64,000 bases of DNA from Nostoc sp. UHCC 0302 (GTDB lineage Bacteria > Cyanobacteriota > Cyanobacteriia > Cyanobacteriales > Nostocaceae): positions 6,178,001-6,242,000 of the forward strand of contig NZ_CP151099.1 of assembly GCF_038096175.1 (NCBI RefSeq), given 5' to 3'. The position numbers and the translations under genes were made by a program. Shown in pieces: positions 17,554-26,797 of the stretch (its first letter is position 1; each line of letters begins with the position of its first letter). The notes under the pieces were generated by a model. That model saw nothing but the letters and a program-made list of their open reading frames with translations, searched no databases and was not told where the DNA came from.

Positions 17554-19914
17554 ATGAACTATTGCCTAAATCCCAAGTGTACCAATCCTGCTGATCCGAT
17601 GAATACAGACGGCAAGATTTTCTGCCGTAATTGTGGAGCCAATCTGTTGTTAGAAAATCGGTATCGAGTGATTAAACTATTGGGTAGTGGCGGCTTGGCT
17701 AGAACTTTTGAGGTGGAAGATAACGGCACGAAAAAAGTTCTCAAAGTTTTAAGTTTATCTTTATTTAGTGATTTTGAAAAAAAGCAAAAGGTAATTAATT
17801 TATTTAAGCGAGAAGCTGAGGTATTAAGCCGTTTCAATAATCCCGGAATTCCTCAAGTAAATTCAGATGCTTATTTTGAATTGAGATTTAAAGATGTAGC
17901 AGAGCCATTATACTGCTTAGTGATAGAAAAAATTGAGGGTTTAAATTTACAGCAATGCTTAGATAGTCAGGATAATAAACCTATTTCACCAGAGCAAGCG
18001 ATCGCCTATTTAAAACAATTACTAGAAATTTTAGATCAAGTTCACGCACTGGGATATTTCCATCGAGATATTAAACCAGCAAATATTATGCTTAGACCTG
18101 ATGGAAAACTGGTGCTAATTGACTTTGGAGCCGTCAGGGATTTAGCACAAACTTATTTACAAGAAAACAAAGAGAATACAATAATTGGTACACCAGGATA
18201 CTCTCCACCAGAGCAAATGACAGGTAAGCCTGTAGCGCAATCTGATTTTTTTGCCTTGGGGCGAACTTTTGTCCACTTACTAACTGGAAAGCCTCCATTT
18301 AATATGGAGGAAGACTATCGAATAGGTAAGTTAATTTGGCGGCACAAATTACCATATAACTCAAACAAATCGAGTGATTGGTTATATAAATTAAGGTGGC
18401 GTTCGTTTTTTGATTTGCTTGATGAAATGATGGAGCCACACTGGAAAAATCGCCCTGAAAATACTCAAATAATTTTACAACGCCTCAATAATCCAATTAG
18501 TTTACCGCCTATCTCACCTTTATTAGCTAGTGCAGCTATTGTATGTGGAATATGTTTACCTATTAGCTATTGGTATTTAAATGGAGTAAATGGATGTTCA
18601 AAAATTTGGCTTAGGAGTTATCCAGAAGAGGATCATATAAGCTGTGGTGAAGAAATTCTTTTACCAAATATTAATATTAAGTTACCAGAAAAAGAAAAGG
18701 GCGTTCAAGCATTTGCAAGAGGTAATTACCAAGATGCTATTGTTTGGTTAAAGCGGGTATGGCAAAAAAATCATGATCCTGAAACTTTAATTTACCTCAA
18801 TAATGCCCGTCTAGAAGTGGAAAAAATTCCAGCCCACACTATCGCTGTTGTAGCTCCTATCAGTGATAGTAATAATGACAGTATTAACTCAAGTAGAGAA
18901 ATATTGCGTGGGGTTGCACAAGCACAAGATGAATTTAATCAAGAATATAAAACAAAAAGAATTGGTCTAAAAGTGTTAATTGCTAGTGATAATAATAAAA
19001 CTGGAGATGCGAATAAGATTGCACAGAGTTTAGTAACTAAACGTGATGTATTAGGTGTTATAGGTCATTTTAGAAGTGATACGGCCTTAGAAGCTATTAA
19101 AGTTTATCAAGAGCGGCACTTATTATTAATGTCTTCTACAGCAACATCAGATTCTCTGTCAACTTCTTGTAAATCAAATTATCCTAATTGCTTTTTCCGT
19201 GTTGTTCCTAGCAATCGTGTAATTGCCCAAACTTTAGCTAACTACCTAAAAAAAGAGAAAAAACTCAAAGCAGCGATATTTTTTAATCCTAATAGCAATT
19301 ATAGTAAATCTCTGCAAGAACAAATGAAAGCAAGATTATCTGAATTAGGTGGAGAGGTAGTAGTAGAAATACCTTTGGATGATAATTTAGAATCTACTAT
19401 AAACAAAGTAAAAAAACAAAAAGCAGATGTAATTGTTTTATTTCCTACTAGCGATGGCCTTACCTCCGATTCAGCAGTTCAGGTAATTGAATATGCCAAA
19501 AGGTATAACTATTTAATAGTTGGCGGTGATAGTTTGGATAGTAACAAGCTGATTAAAGCTATTGCTGAAAACAAAGCTGGTTCAGTAGTGGCTATACCTT
19601 GGCATTCTAAAAGTGTTCTTAATCCAGAATTTTCTAAACAAGCAGAAAAATTATGGGGCAAAGCAGAGAACTGGCACTCTGCACTATCTTACGATGCAAC
19701 ACGTGCATTGCTGGCAGCTTTACAGAAAATACCATCACCAAGTCGTGTGGATGTGCAGCAAGCAATAGCTAAGACTAACTTTAAAGCAACTGGATCTACA
19801 GGAGTAATTTCTTTTAAACCAAATGGCGATCGCCTACAAGAAAATATTGATTTAGTTAAAGTTATTCACAATAGCATTACAGGACAAATTGAATTTGTCC
19901 CTTTGGAAAAATAA
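17554..19914 (+). CDS. Ser/Thr protein kinase fused to a periplasmic-binding-type ligand domain
   Basis: I start at ATG 17554 because the protein then begins MNYCLNPKCTNP, the zinc-ribbon N-terminus common in cyanobacterial kinases (second Cys pair in CRNCG). The product has 786 residues. The kinase domain follows (glycine loop LGSGGLARTFE, catalytic HRDIKPANI, LIDFGAV, GTPGYSPPEQ). One membrane segment (LLASAAIVCGICLPISYWYL) precedes a short TPR-like stretch and a C-terminal region resembling type 1 periplasmic-binding / amino-acid ABC receptor proteins (HTIAVVAPISDSNND, then VIGHFRSDTALEA). A membrane receptor kinase that senses a small ligand outside and phosphorylates inside is inferred. 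The ligand may be an amino acid or similar; the target is unknown. Confidence 0.85.
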   Translation: MNYCLNPKCTNPADPMNTDGKIFCRNCGANLLLENRYRVIKLLGSGGLARTFEVEDNGTKKVLKVLSLSLFSDFEKKQKVINLFKREAEVLSRFNNPGIPQVNSDAYFELRFKDVAEPLYCLVIEKIEGLNLQQCLDSQDNKPISPEQAIAYLKQLLEILDQVHALGYFHRDIKPANIMLRPDGKLVLIDFGAVRDLAQTYLQENKENTIIGTPGYSPPEQMTGKPVAQSDFFALGRTFVHLLTGKPPFNMEEDYRIGKLIWRHKLPYNSNKSSDWLYKLRWRSFFDLLDEMMEPHWKNRPENTQIILQRLNNPISLPPISPLLASAAIVCGICLPISYWYLNGVNGCSKIWLRSYPEEDHISCGEEILLPNINIKLPEKEKGVQAFARGNYQDAIVWLKRVWQKNHDPETLIYLNNARLEVEKIPAHTIAVVAPISDSNNDSINSSREILRGVAQAQDEFNQEYKTKRIGLKVLIASDNNKTGDANKIAQSLVTKRDVLGVIGHFRSDTALEAIKVYQERHLLLMSSTATSDSLSTSCKSNYPNCFFRVVPSNRVIAQTLANYLKKEKKLKAAIFFNPNSNYSKSLQEQMKARLSELGGEVVVEIPLDDNLESTINKVKKQKADVIVLFPTSDGLTSDSAVQVIEYAKRYNYLIVGGDSLDSNKLIKAIAENKAGSVVAIPWHSKSVLNPEFSKQAEKLWGKAENWHSALSYDATRALLAALQKIPSPSRVDVQQAIAKTNFKATGSTGVISFKPNGDRLQENIDLVKVIHNSITGQIEFVPLEK

Positions 19915-19962
19915 TTATTGGGTATTGGGCATTAAAAAGTTATTCTTCCTTGTCTCCCCTAC

Positions 19963-20589
19963 TTATAACAGCATCTGCTCCAATCGCTGGAAATCTCGCT
20001 GCACTTCATTCCAAAGAGCCTTGTTATGCGGATCAGTTTTTAAAGCTTTTTTCAGATAAATCCTGGCTTTGAGCAGCTGGTTTTCTCCAATTAAAGCGCG
20101 TCCCCAAATTTGATACGCAACAGCCTGCCATTGAAGAACTTCTGCATCTCCTGATAAACGTACCGCTAAAGCCTCTGCAAGGGCGATCGCTTGCGGAAAT
20201 CGTCTTTCTTGCAAAAACCGCTGTAGTTGTTCGTAAGTCTTCCATTTCAGCCGCTGTTCGATTTCCACAAGTTCAGGTGGCTTTGATGACGGCTGTGGCT
20301 GGGGTGCCACAGTGGTTGTTGCTGCTTTTTCTCGGCGCGTAACCTTGACATCATCACGCCCTGCGGCTGACAACTGGCTTGACTGATGAGCAATTTCCTC
20401 TGGCAGTACTACTGTCAGCAGGAGCTTGTAAGCCTCAGTCAAGGCAATAAACTTATCTTTAGCTTTTTTATCGTCTGGGTTAATATCGGGATGATATTGC
20501 TGCGCCAATCGTCGGTAAGACGCTTTGATGTCGGCAAAAGAGGCTCCCGACCTTAAACCCAATACACGGTAGCAATCTCCAAGATCCAT
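19963..20589 (-). CDS. J-domain protein with C-terminal TPR-like helices
   Basis: The product has 208 residues. Residues 4-60 are a J domain with the HPD tripeptide (QYHPDINPDD) that stimulates Hsp70 ATPase. A polar linker (residues 75-110, rich in Ala, Thr and Pro) leads to a C-terminal helical region with TPR-like repeats (LLKARIYLKKALKTDPHN). There is no Gly/Phe-rich region or zinc-finger, so it is a type III J-protein, not DnaJ itself. It would direct a DnaK to specific clients in the cytoplasm. The client is unknown. Confidence 0.85.
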   Translation of the reverse strand: MDLGDCYRVLGLRSGASFADIKASYRRLAQQYHPDINPDDKKAKDKFIALTEAYKLLLTVVLPEEIAHQSSQLSAAGRDDVKVTRREKAATTTVAPQPQPSSKPPELVEIEQRLKWKTYEQLQRFLQERRFPQAIALAEALAVRLSGDAEVLQWQAVAYQIWGRALIGENQLLKARIYLKKALKTDPHNKALWNEVQRDFQRLEQMLL

Positions 20590-20837
20590 CTTCAGCCATC
20601 AGCTATCGAATATCCAGCTATCGGCTATTTATTATCACCTTAAAGCCGGGATTATTAATAATAAACAATTATTTTATAGTTTAAAGTTCACTTTTGACAG
20701 TTTTTTTCGGAAAGGGGAAAGGGGAATGGGGAGTAGAGACGCGATTATACTCTTACGAGAAGCCGAAGCAGAGCGTCTACGCGTCTCTACAGGAGTTAGT
20801 TATTTTTTCCAGCTCCCTGCTCCCCTGCTCCCCATTT
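20590..20837. repeat. Intergenic repeat block with a GTAGAGACGCG inverted repeat
   Basis: A purine-rich stretch with GGGGAA-type heptamers (20714-20732) is followed by GTAGAGACGCG (20733-20743) and its exact reverse complement CGCGTCTCTAC (20780-20790), with 36 bases between. This is a member of the palindromic family listed elsewhere, expanded by an insertion in the loop. Confidence 0.6.
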
Positions 20838-21431
20838 CTATGGTCGTTCTTCAATCACACGGTCAATTAAACCGTATTCCTTAGCTTCAAGGGCAGACAT
20901 GAAAAAGTCGCGATCCATGTCTTTTTCAATCTTTGCCAAGGCCTGACCTGTTTTATCCGCATAAATTTGATTCAGCTGGTGGCGAATCCGCAGAATCTCT
21001 TTAGCTTCAATTTCGATATCAGTTGCTTGCCCACGGGTTCCGCCAGAAGGTTGGTGAATCATGATCCGTGAGTGAGGCAATGCCAACCGCTTGCCCTTAG
21101 TACCAGCGGCCAACAGAAAAGACCCCATTGACGCGGCTAAACCGACGCAAATAGTCACCACATCTGATTTGATATGTTGCATGGTGTCAAAAATAGCCAT
21201 GCCGGAGGTGACCATCCCACCGGGAGAATTGATATATAAAAATATATCTTTACCTGGATCATCTGAATCCAGATAGAGCATCACAGCGATGATTTGGTTA
21301 GCAATTTCGTCATCAATATCTCGCCCCAAGAAAATAATTCGTTCTCGGTAAAGGCGATCGTAGATGCTAATCCAATCTGTATACTGTCCTCCGGGCATCC
21401 GGTAAGGAACTTTAGGAACGCCTATAGGCAT
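20838..21431 (-). CDS. clpP3: ATP-dependent Clp protease proteolytic subunit (catalytic), ClpP3 type
   Basis: The 197-residue product has the full ClpP triad: Ser about 101 in [10 protein letters not shown], His about 126 in IMIHQPSGG, and Asp about 175 in DMDRDFFMS. It lies 78 bases downstream of a clpR gene on the same strand. In cyanobacteria clpR and clpP3 form a two-gene operon whose products make a mixed ClpP3/R ring that works with ClpC in the cytoplasm, an essential protease in Synechococcus. The numeral 3 is assigned from this pairing, not from a tree. The gap to clpR holds heptamer-like repeats (about 21450-21510). Confidence 0.88.
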   Translation of the reverse strand: MPIGVPKVPYRMPGGQYTDWISIYDRLYRERIIFLGRDIDDEIANQIIAVMLYLDSDDPGKDIFLYINSPGGMVTSGMAIFDTMQHIKSDVVTICVGLAASMGSFLLAAGTKGKRLALPHSRIMIHQPSGGTRGQATDIEIEAKEILRIRHQLNQIYADKTGQALAKIEKDMDRDFFMSALEAKEYGLIDRVIEERP

Positions 21432-21509
21432 TTTATTTACTCCGTTTGAATTAATTGGGTAATGGGGACTGGGGAATACTTAACTTCCCTACTCAGCACT
21501 CAGCACTCA

Positions 21510-22172
21510 CTAAAGCACACTAGCAGGCAGTGGAGGATTGGCAAGTTCTTCTTTCTCAAAAACTCGGTCAATCAGTCCGTATTCCTTCGCTTGGTACGGT
21601 GTCATGTAGAACAGCCGATCCATATCTTTGGTGATTTTTGCTGCGGGCTGTCCGGTGGTCTGAGCCAGAATATCGACCATCGCCGTTTTATTTACCAGAA
21701 CTTCCTTTGCCCGAATTTGAATATCCGTTGCTTGACCTTGGGCGTAGCTCTTGGGCTGGTGCAGGATAATGTTAGAGTGTGGCAAACTGGCACGGCAACC
21801 TTTTGTACCTGCACTGAGAAGCATCGCTGCCATACCCATCGCCGAACCGATGCAGATGGTGTGGATAGGAGGCTTAATATATTTTATTGTGTCAAAGATA
21901 GCGAAGGCTTCGGTTTCAAAACCAATAGGTTCACCACTGTAGCCGGAAGTGCCGGTGGAGTTAATGTAGATTTTAATCGGCTTTTCGGGATCATCGGACT
22001 GCAAATATAGCAGTTCGGCGATGATCAATTCCGTGACAGCAGGCACCAGCGGCATTCCAAGATAGACAATTCGCTCCTTCAATAGTAAGGAAGGTAAATC
22101 TGGCGGCGGTGTCCGGTAAAAGTTATCGCCGTAATAAGGGGCTTGCACAGCCTTGATGGGGGAAATGTCCAT
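21510..22172 (-). CDS. clpR: ClpR, non-catalytic Clp protease subunit homologue
   Basis: The 220-residue product is ClpP-like, but the catalytic serine position is glycine (CIGSAMGMAAMLL, about G113), the hallmark of ClpR proteins. His in IILHQPKSY and Asp in DMDRLFYM remain. A family-typical insertion (TSGYSGEPIGFETE, about residues 75-88) is also present. ClpR assembles with catalytic ClpP3 in one heptameric ring. The gene is first in the pair and its start ATG (22172) is well placed; the promoter should lie in the 22173-22409 gap shared with the divergent VWA gene. Confidence 0.9.
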   Translation of the reverse strand: MDISPIKAVQAPYYGDNFYRTPPPDLPSLLLKERIVYLGMPLVPAVTELIIAELLYLQSDDPEKPIKIYINSTGTSGYSGEPIGFETEAFAIFDTIKYIKPPIHTICIGSAMGMAAMLLSAGTKGCRASLPHSNIILHQPKSYAQGQATDIQIRAKEVLVNKTAMVDILAQTTGQPAAKITKDMDRLFYMTPYQAKEYGLIDRVFEKEELANPPLPASVL

Positions 22173-22409
22173 AGCGTCTGTCGCCTGAAACTATGCCGTT
22201 AACTGTAATACATCCTAGCGCGATGGTAGCTGTGTTTAAGGTGCGGATTTCTCCCTAATGCTTAAAGTAGCTCTACATCTGCCAATCTATGGCTTCTAAG
22301 ATATTCTGAATATATTAATGTATTTGTGCTGGATAAGTTTTCCGTAGCGTTAAAGTTGTGCTTTGAAGTTATCGATAAATGTGTATATCCTGGATGGGAA
22401 CTTTGGGTT

Positions 22410-23666
22410 ATGAAGGTTAGCTTGCAGCCTGCCTTGAATGATGGGAATTTAGACGCCAACCAACTGAGTAGTCAACGTCAGTTGAGTATTTCGATTTCTG
22501 CGATCGCCGAAACGCAAGATCGGAGTGCGCCAATAAATTTATGCTTAATTCTCGACCATAGTGGTTCAATGAATGGGCGAGCCTTAGAAAATGTCAAAAA
22601 AGCGGCGACTCGTTTGGTTGATAAACTCAAAAATGGCGATCGCCTGAGTATTGTAGCTTTCGACCACCGCGCCAAAGTCTTAGTACCCAATCAAACTATC
22701 GAAGACCCAGAACACATCAAACAGCAAATTAACCGCCTCACCGCCGATGGTGGAACGGCGATTGATGAAGGCTTACGCTTGGGTATTGAGGAGTTAGCCA
22801 AGGGTAAAAAAGATACTATTTCTCAAGCTTTTTTATTAACCGACGGTGAAAATGAACACGGTGATAACAATCGCTGTTTAAAATTCGCTCAATTAGCTGC
22901 TAGCTATAATTTAACTTTGAATACCCTGGGATTTGGTGATAATTGGAACCAGGATGTTTTAGAAAAAATCGCTGATGCAGGCTTAGGGACTTTATCCTAT
23001 ATTCAAAAACCCGATCAGGCTATAGATGAGTTTAGCCGTCTTTTCAGCCGCATTCAAACGGTGGGATTGACAAATGCCTATTTATTATTCTCCCTCTTGC
23101 CGAATGTCCGGCTGGCGGAACTCAAACCAATCGCCCAAGTTGCCCCAGACACGATTGAGTTACCACTACAACAAGAAGCAGATGGGCGCTTCGCTGTGCG
23201 CTTGGGAGACTTAATGAAAGATGTGGAACGGGTAATTTTAGCTAATATTTATTTGGGACAGTTGCCATCAGGTAGACAAGCGATCGCGAATGTCCAAGTC
23301 CGCTACGATGACCCAGCTCAAAACCAGGTAAGTCTATTAACGTCCAACCTTCCAGTTTATGCAAATGTAGTTGAGCGTTACCAAGCCGATCTCAATCCGC
23401 AGGTGCAGCAGTCGATTTTAGCATTAGCCAAGTATCGCCAAACCCAGCTAGCCGAGGCGAAATTACAACAAGGCGATCGCACGGGTGCAGCGACGATGTT
23501 ACAGACGGCTGCGAAAACTGCACTGCAAATGGGAGATACAGGTGCAGCTACGGTGTTGCAAACTTCTGCCACACAGCTACAAGCTGGAGGAGATTTATCA
23601 GAAAGCGATCGCAAGAAAACCAGGATTGTCTCAAAAACCGTCTTGCAAGATACCCCTCCTAAATGA
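22410..23666 (+). CDS. VWA-domain protein (first of a tandem pair)
   Basis: I choose ATG 22410, so the protein begins MKVSLQPALND like its neighbour; the longer frame from 22326 adds an unrelated stretch. The product has 418 residues. A von Willebrand factor A domain starts with the MIDAS motif D-x-S-x-S (LILDHSGSMNG) and continues to about residue 215, with LLTDGENEHGD and TLGFGDNWNQD. A beta-rich region and a helical C-terminal tail follow. There is no signal peptide. Such proteins bind divalent metal and mediate protein contacts; the partner here is unknown. Its TGA overlaps the next start as ATGA. Confidence 0.85.
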   Translation: MKVSLQPALNDGNLDANQLSSQRQLSISISAIAETQDRSAPINLCLILDHSGSMNGRALENVKKAATRLVDKLKNGDRLSIVAFDHRAKVLVPNQTIEDPEHIKQQINRLTADGGTAIDEGLRLGIEELAKGKKDTISQAFLLTDGENEHGDNNRCLKFAQLAASYNLTLNTLGFGDNWNQDVLEKIADAGLGTLSYIQKPDQAIDEFSRLFSRIQTVGLTNAYLLFSLLPNVRLAELKPIAQVAPDTIELPLQQEADGRFAVRLGDLMKDVERVILANIYLGQLPSGRQAIANVQVRYDDPAQNQVSLLTSNLPVYANVVERYQADLNPQVQQSILALAKYRQTQLAEAKLQQGDRTGAATMLQTAAKTALQMGDTGAATVLQTSATQLQAGGDLSESDRKKTRIVSKTVLQDTPPK

Positions 23667-24943
23667 AAGTTAAATTGCTATCGGCGCTAAATGATACTAA
23701 TGTTGATGCGACTCAAGCGAATAACCAACGTCAATTGGCAATTTCGATATCCGCGATCGCTGGTGAACTAGAGCAAAATTTACCACTCAACCTCTGCTTG
23801 ATTCTGGATCAAAGTGGTTCCATGCATGGGCAACCAATTAAAACTGTGATTCAGGCAGTGGAAGGATTATTAGACCAATTGAAAGTAGGCGATCGGCTCT
23901 CGGTTATCGCTTTTGCTGGTTCTGCTGAAGTCATTATCCCTAACCAAACTATCCAAGACCCCGAAAGCATCAAATCGCAGATTAAAAGCAAACTGAAAGC
24001 TAGTGGTGGCACAGTAATTGCTGATGGTTTACAACTGGGAATTACAGAATTGATGAAGGGGACAAGAGGCGCGGTTTCCCAGGCGTTTCTCCTCACTGAT
24101 GGTCATGGTGAAAGCAGTTTGCGGATTTGGAAGTGGGATATTGGCAAAGATGACAATAAGCGCTGTCTGGAACTTGCTCAAAAGGCTGCAAAACTCAATT
24201 TAACTATCAACACCCTTGGATTTGGCAATAACTGGAATCAGGATTTACTAGAAAAAATTGCTGATGTGAGTGGTGGTACTCTAGCCCATATTGAGCGTCC
24301 TGAACAAGCAGTAGATCAGTTCAGCCGATTGTGTAAGCGGATTCAGTCTGTAGGGCTAACCAATGCCCACTTGTTACTATCTTTAGTACCTAATGTCCGT
24401 CTAGCAGAATTAAAACCTATTGCCCAAGTTGCCCCAGATACAGTTGAGTTACCAGTGCAAGCAGAAACAGGTGGAGGTTTTGCACTGCGCTTAGGAGATT
24501 TGATGCAGGAAGTGGAACGGGTAGTTTTGGCTAACATTTATCTGGGACAGTTGCCAGAAGGTAAACAGGTAATTGGACATCTGCAAATCCGCTATGATGA
24601 TCCGGGACAAAACGCACAGGGCATACTTTCCCCGATGATGCCTGTGTATGCAAATGTAGTTCGGGCTTACCAACCTGCTGCTAATCCCCAGGTACAACAT
24701 TCGATTTTGGCGTTAGCCAAGTATCGACAAACTCAGTTAGCCGAGGCGAAATTGCAGCAAGGCGATCGCACTGGTGCTGTAACATTACTGCAATCAGCAG
24801 CTAAAACTGCTCTGCAAATAGGTGATAACAATGCAGCGACTGTATTGCAAACTTCCGCCACTCGCCTGCAAGCTGGGGAAGAACTTTCGGAAAGCGATCG
24901 TAAAAAAACAAGGATTGTATCAAAAACAGTTTTACAGGAATAG
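23663..24943 (+). CDS. VWA-domain protein (second of a tandem pair)
   Basis: The product has 426 residues and is collinear with the preceding protein over its whole length, so the pair arose by tandem duplication. The MIDAS motif is LILDQSGSMHG, with LLTDGHGESS later. It differs by a short insertion after the latter motif (LRIWKWDIGKDD). The C-terminal helical part (QHSILALAKYRQTQLAEAKL) is nearly the same in both and could be a shared dimerisation or partner-binding unit. The start overlaps the upstream stop by ATGA, so both are made from one message, perhaps as a hetero-oligomer. Confidence 0.85.
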   Translation: MKVKLLSALNDTNVDATQANNQRQLAISISAIAGELEQNLPLNLCLILDQSGSMHGQPIKTVIQAVEGLLDQLKVGDRLSVIAFAGSAEVIIPNQTIQDPESIKSQIKSKLKASGGTVIADGLQLGITELMKGTRGAVSQAFLLTDGHGESSLRIWKWDIGKDDNKRCLELAQKAAKLNLTINTLGFGNNWNQDLLEKIADVSGGTLAHIERPEQAVDQFSRLCKRIQSVGLTNAHLLLSLVPNVRLAELKPIAQVAPDTVELPVQAETGGGFALRLGDLMQEVERVVLANIYLGQLPEGKQVIGHLQIRYDDPGQNAQGILSPMMPVYANVVRAYQPAANPQVQHSILALAKYRQTQLAEAKLQQGDRTGAVTLLQSAAKTALQIGDNNAATVLQTSATRLQAGEELSESDRKKTRIVSKTVLQE

Positions 24944-24991
24944 TATGTAGAGGGCAAGTATCTTACCTGCCCCAATACCTAGAAATTAAAA

Positions 24992-25384
24992 ATGGTAATG
25001 AAAACAACAGGCATCCATCATGTAGCCATTATTTGTTCTGACTATGAGCTATCGAAAAAATTTTATGTTGAAGTTCTAGGTTTTTCGATTATTCAAGAGA
25101 CTTTTCGTGCTGAGAGAAATTCTTATAAATTAGATTTACGAGTTGGTGAAAATGACCAAATCGAGTTATTTTCTTTTCCCAATCCCCCAGAAAGAGTTGG
25201 TAAACCAGAAGCGTGTGGTTTAAGACATCTCGCTTTTAAAGTTGATGATATAGAGCAAACTGTTTTTTACTTGAAATCTCACGGTATAGATGCAGAAGAC
25301 ATCAGAATTGATGAAATCACAAATAAGAAATTTACTTTCTTTCAAGACCCTGATAACTTACCGTTAGAAATTTATGAGAGTTAA
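24992..25384 (+). CDS. VOC-superfamily (glyoxalase-like) metalloprotein
   Basis: The product has 130 residues with two beta-alpha-beta-beta-beta units. It starts GIHHVAIICSDYELSKKFY, the usual VOC opening with a metal-ligand His, and has RHLAFKVDDIEQTV as the second unit and a final Glu ligand in PLEIYES. Size and sequence are like the YaeR/GloA2 group, whose substrate is often unknown. It is 48 bases after the second VWA gene on the same strand and may be read through from it. Confidence 0.83.
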   Translation: MVMKTTGIHHVAIICSDYELSKKFYVEVLGFSIIQETFRAERNSYKLDLRVGENDQIELFSFPNPPERVGKPEACGLRHLAFKVDDIEQTVFYLKSHGIDAEDIRIDEITNKKFTFFQDPDNLPLEIYES

Positions 25385-25471
25385 CCTAACGAACAGTGGT
25401 TTTTCTCTGCTTACTTAATAGAAAAGATATGCTCCTAGGAGTTAAATGAAGTCAAACAAAGTTCCTGAAAG

Positions 25472-25636
25472 CTACTTATTAAATCCTTTGCCTCTGGAAA
25501 TTTCCAATTCTTGATAGTTAGACATACAAGCATATCCATCTCTAATTTCTAACCCTAAAAACTTGCAAAAACGTACAAAATCATTCCCTACTAATTCACC
25601 CTTTCGAAGTTTACCTTGATAGTGAATGTAAATTGG
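25472..25636 (-). pseudogene. Possible gene remnant without a start codon
   Basis: The reverse strand is open for 54 codons between stops and ends at TAG 25472-25474. The reading (GNDFVRFCKFLGLEI, then GYACMSNYQELEI) looks protein-like, but only one internal ATG exists and no ribosome site is placed for a longer product. It follows the small zinc-ribbon gene on the same strand. It is either a decayed small gene or noise. Confidence 0.3.
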
Positions 25637-25651
25637 CTATAAATTCACTAT

Positions 25652-25825
25652 TTACGACTTTTTATGCGCTTTCCACGTTCCCCCATAAACATAAAATGGA
25701 TTATTTTCACTGATAGAAGGCCAACATTCAGGGCAGACAAAAATCCACTTACCTCCCTCTTCGTACTTCACTCTATACAAAATCGGTGCAGGTTGACTAC
25801 AGCGATCGCACAATTTTACTCTCAT
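25652..25825 (-). CDS. Small zinc-ribbon-like conserved protein
   Basis: The start chosen is ATG 25825 (AGG about 6 bases upstream), giving 57 residues beginning MRVKLCDRCSQP; starts at ATG 25837 and GTG 25846 are also possible. Two Cys pairs, C-x-x-C near the N-terminus (CDRC) and C-x-x-C in the middle (CPEC), are spaced as in a zinc ribbon. The protein is basic at the end (WKAHKKS). The role is unknown. A 9-bp inverted repeat (ATAGTGAAT / ATTCACTAT) lies just after the stop and could be its terminator. Confidence 0.6.
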   Translation of the reverse strand: MRVKLCDRCSQPAPILYRVKYEEGGKWIFVCPECWPSISENNPFYVYGGTWKAHKKS

Positions 25826-25886
25826 TACACCTGACATTTTTCTCACAGCAATTAACTACTTTCACACCACCTGCTAAAATTGCAAA

Positions 25887-26681
25887 ATGTTTGACAACAT
25901 TTGCAAATTCTTAGCTGAGAACTTCTCTACTGACTTCGCTGCTTGGTTGTTAGGAGAACCCATCACTTTAACTGAACTCAGTCTTCAATAATTATCTCTT
26001 GAACCCATTCGTGCTGATGCCTTGATTCTGCTACAGTCAGCACAAAATGTTTTGCATCTAGAATTTCAAACCCAAGCCGATGCTGAAATTCCTTTTCGGA
26101 TGCTAGATTATCGTGTTCGCGTTTATCGCCGCTTCCCGCAGAAGGCAATGCATAAAGTTGTAATTTATCTCAAGCCGACAAATTCAGACTTGGTGCAGCA
26201 AAATACATTTACGATTCCTGGAACGCGTCATGAATTTCAAATCATCAGACTTTGGGAAGAAGCAACTGAGGTATTTCTCAGAACACCTGGACTGTTACCC
26301 TTTGCGGTTTTGAGTAGTACAATTGATCCAGAAAGCGTGCTTAACCAAGTGGCACGGGAAATTAACGCTATGACAGAATCAAGAACTCAAAGTAATATTG
26401 CTGCTTCCACAGCGATTTTAGCTGGTTTAGTATTAGACAAAGAGGTCATTAGACGAGTTTTGAGGTCAGATATCATGCGCGAGTCAGTGATTTATCAAGA
26501 TATTTTAGAAGAAGGCAAAGCTGAAGGTAAAGCTGAAGCTTTATTTGAAGTGGCAAGAAATTTAGTTAATACTGGTATGCCATTATAACAAGTAGCAATA
26601 GTTACAGGTTTATCAATTGAACAGTTACAGCATTTACAAGTACAAGCAGAAGGTAATGCAGATCAATTAAGGTCTGATTAA
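25887..26681 (+). pseudogene. Rpn-family recombination-promoting nuclease / transposase-like gene, broken by two in-frame stops
   Basis: One frame runs from ATG 25887 to TAA 26679-26681 but is interrupted by TAA at 25989-25991 and TAA at 26586-26588. Ignoring the stops it reads MFDNICKFLAENFSTDFAAW, then EPIRADALILL, VLHLEFQTQAD and DYRVRVYRRFPQK, all typical of the Rpn / PDDEXK transposase-like family common in cyanobacteria (nuclease core with E-x-Q). The central 188-codon part remains open from 26022. No ribosome site favours translation of that part, so I treat the locus as a pseudogene. Confidence 0.75.
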
Positions 26682-26797
26682 ATACATAACTTTTAATCTT
26701 TGCTTGCTTAACTAAATATTATTACTCCAATAAATAATCGGTGTAGTTTGACTACACCGATTACTAAAGTATGACTAGAATTGAACATCCCATTGTT

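Noticed and set aside
21462-22010. A 182-codon plus-strand frame opposite clpR
   Set aside because: The minus strand encodes a well-recognised ClpR; the plus-strand translation is Cys/His-rich by chance.
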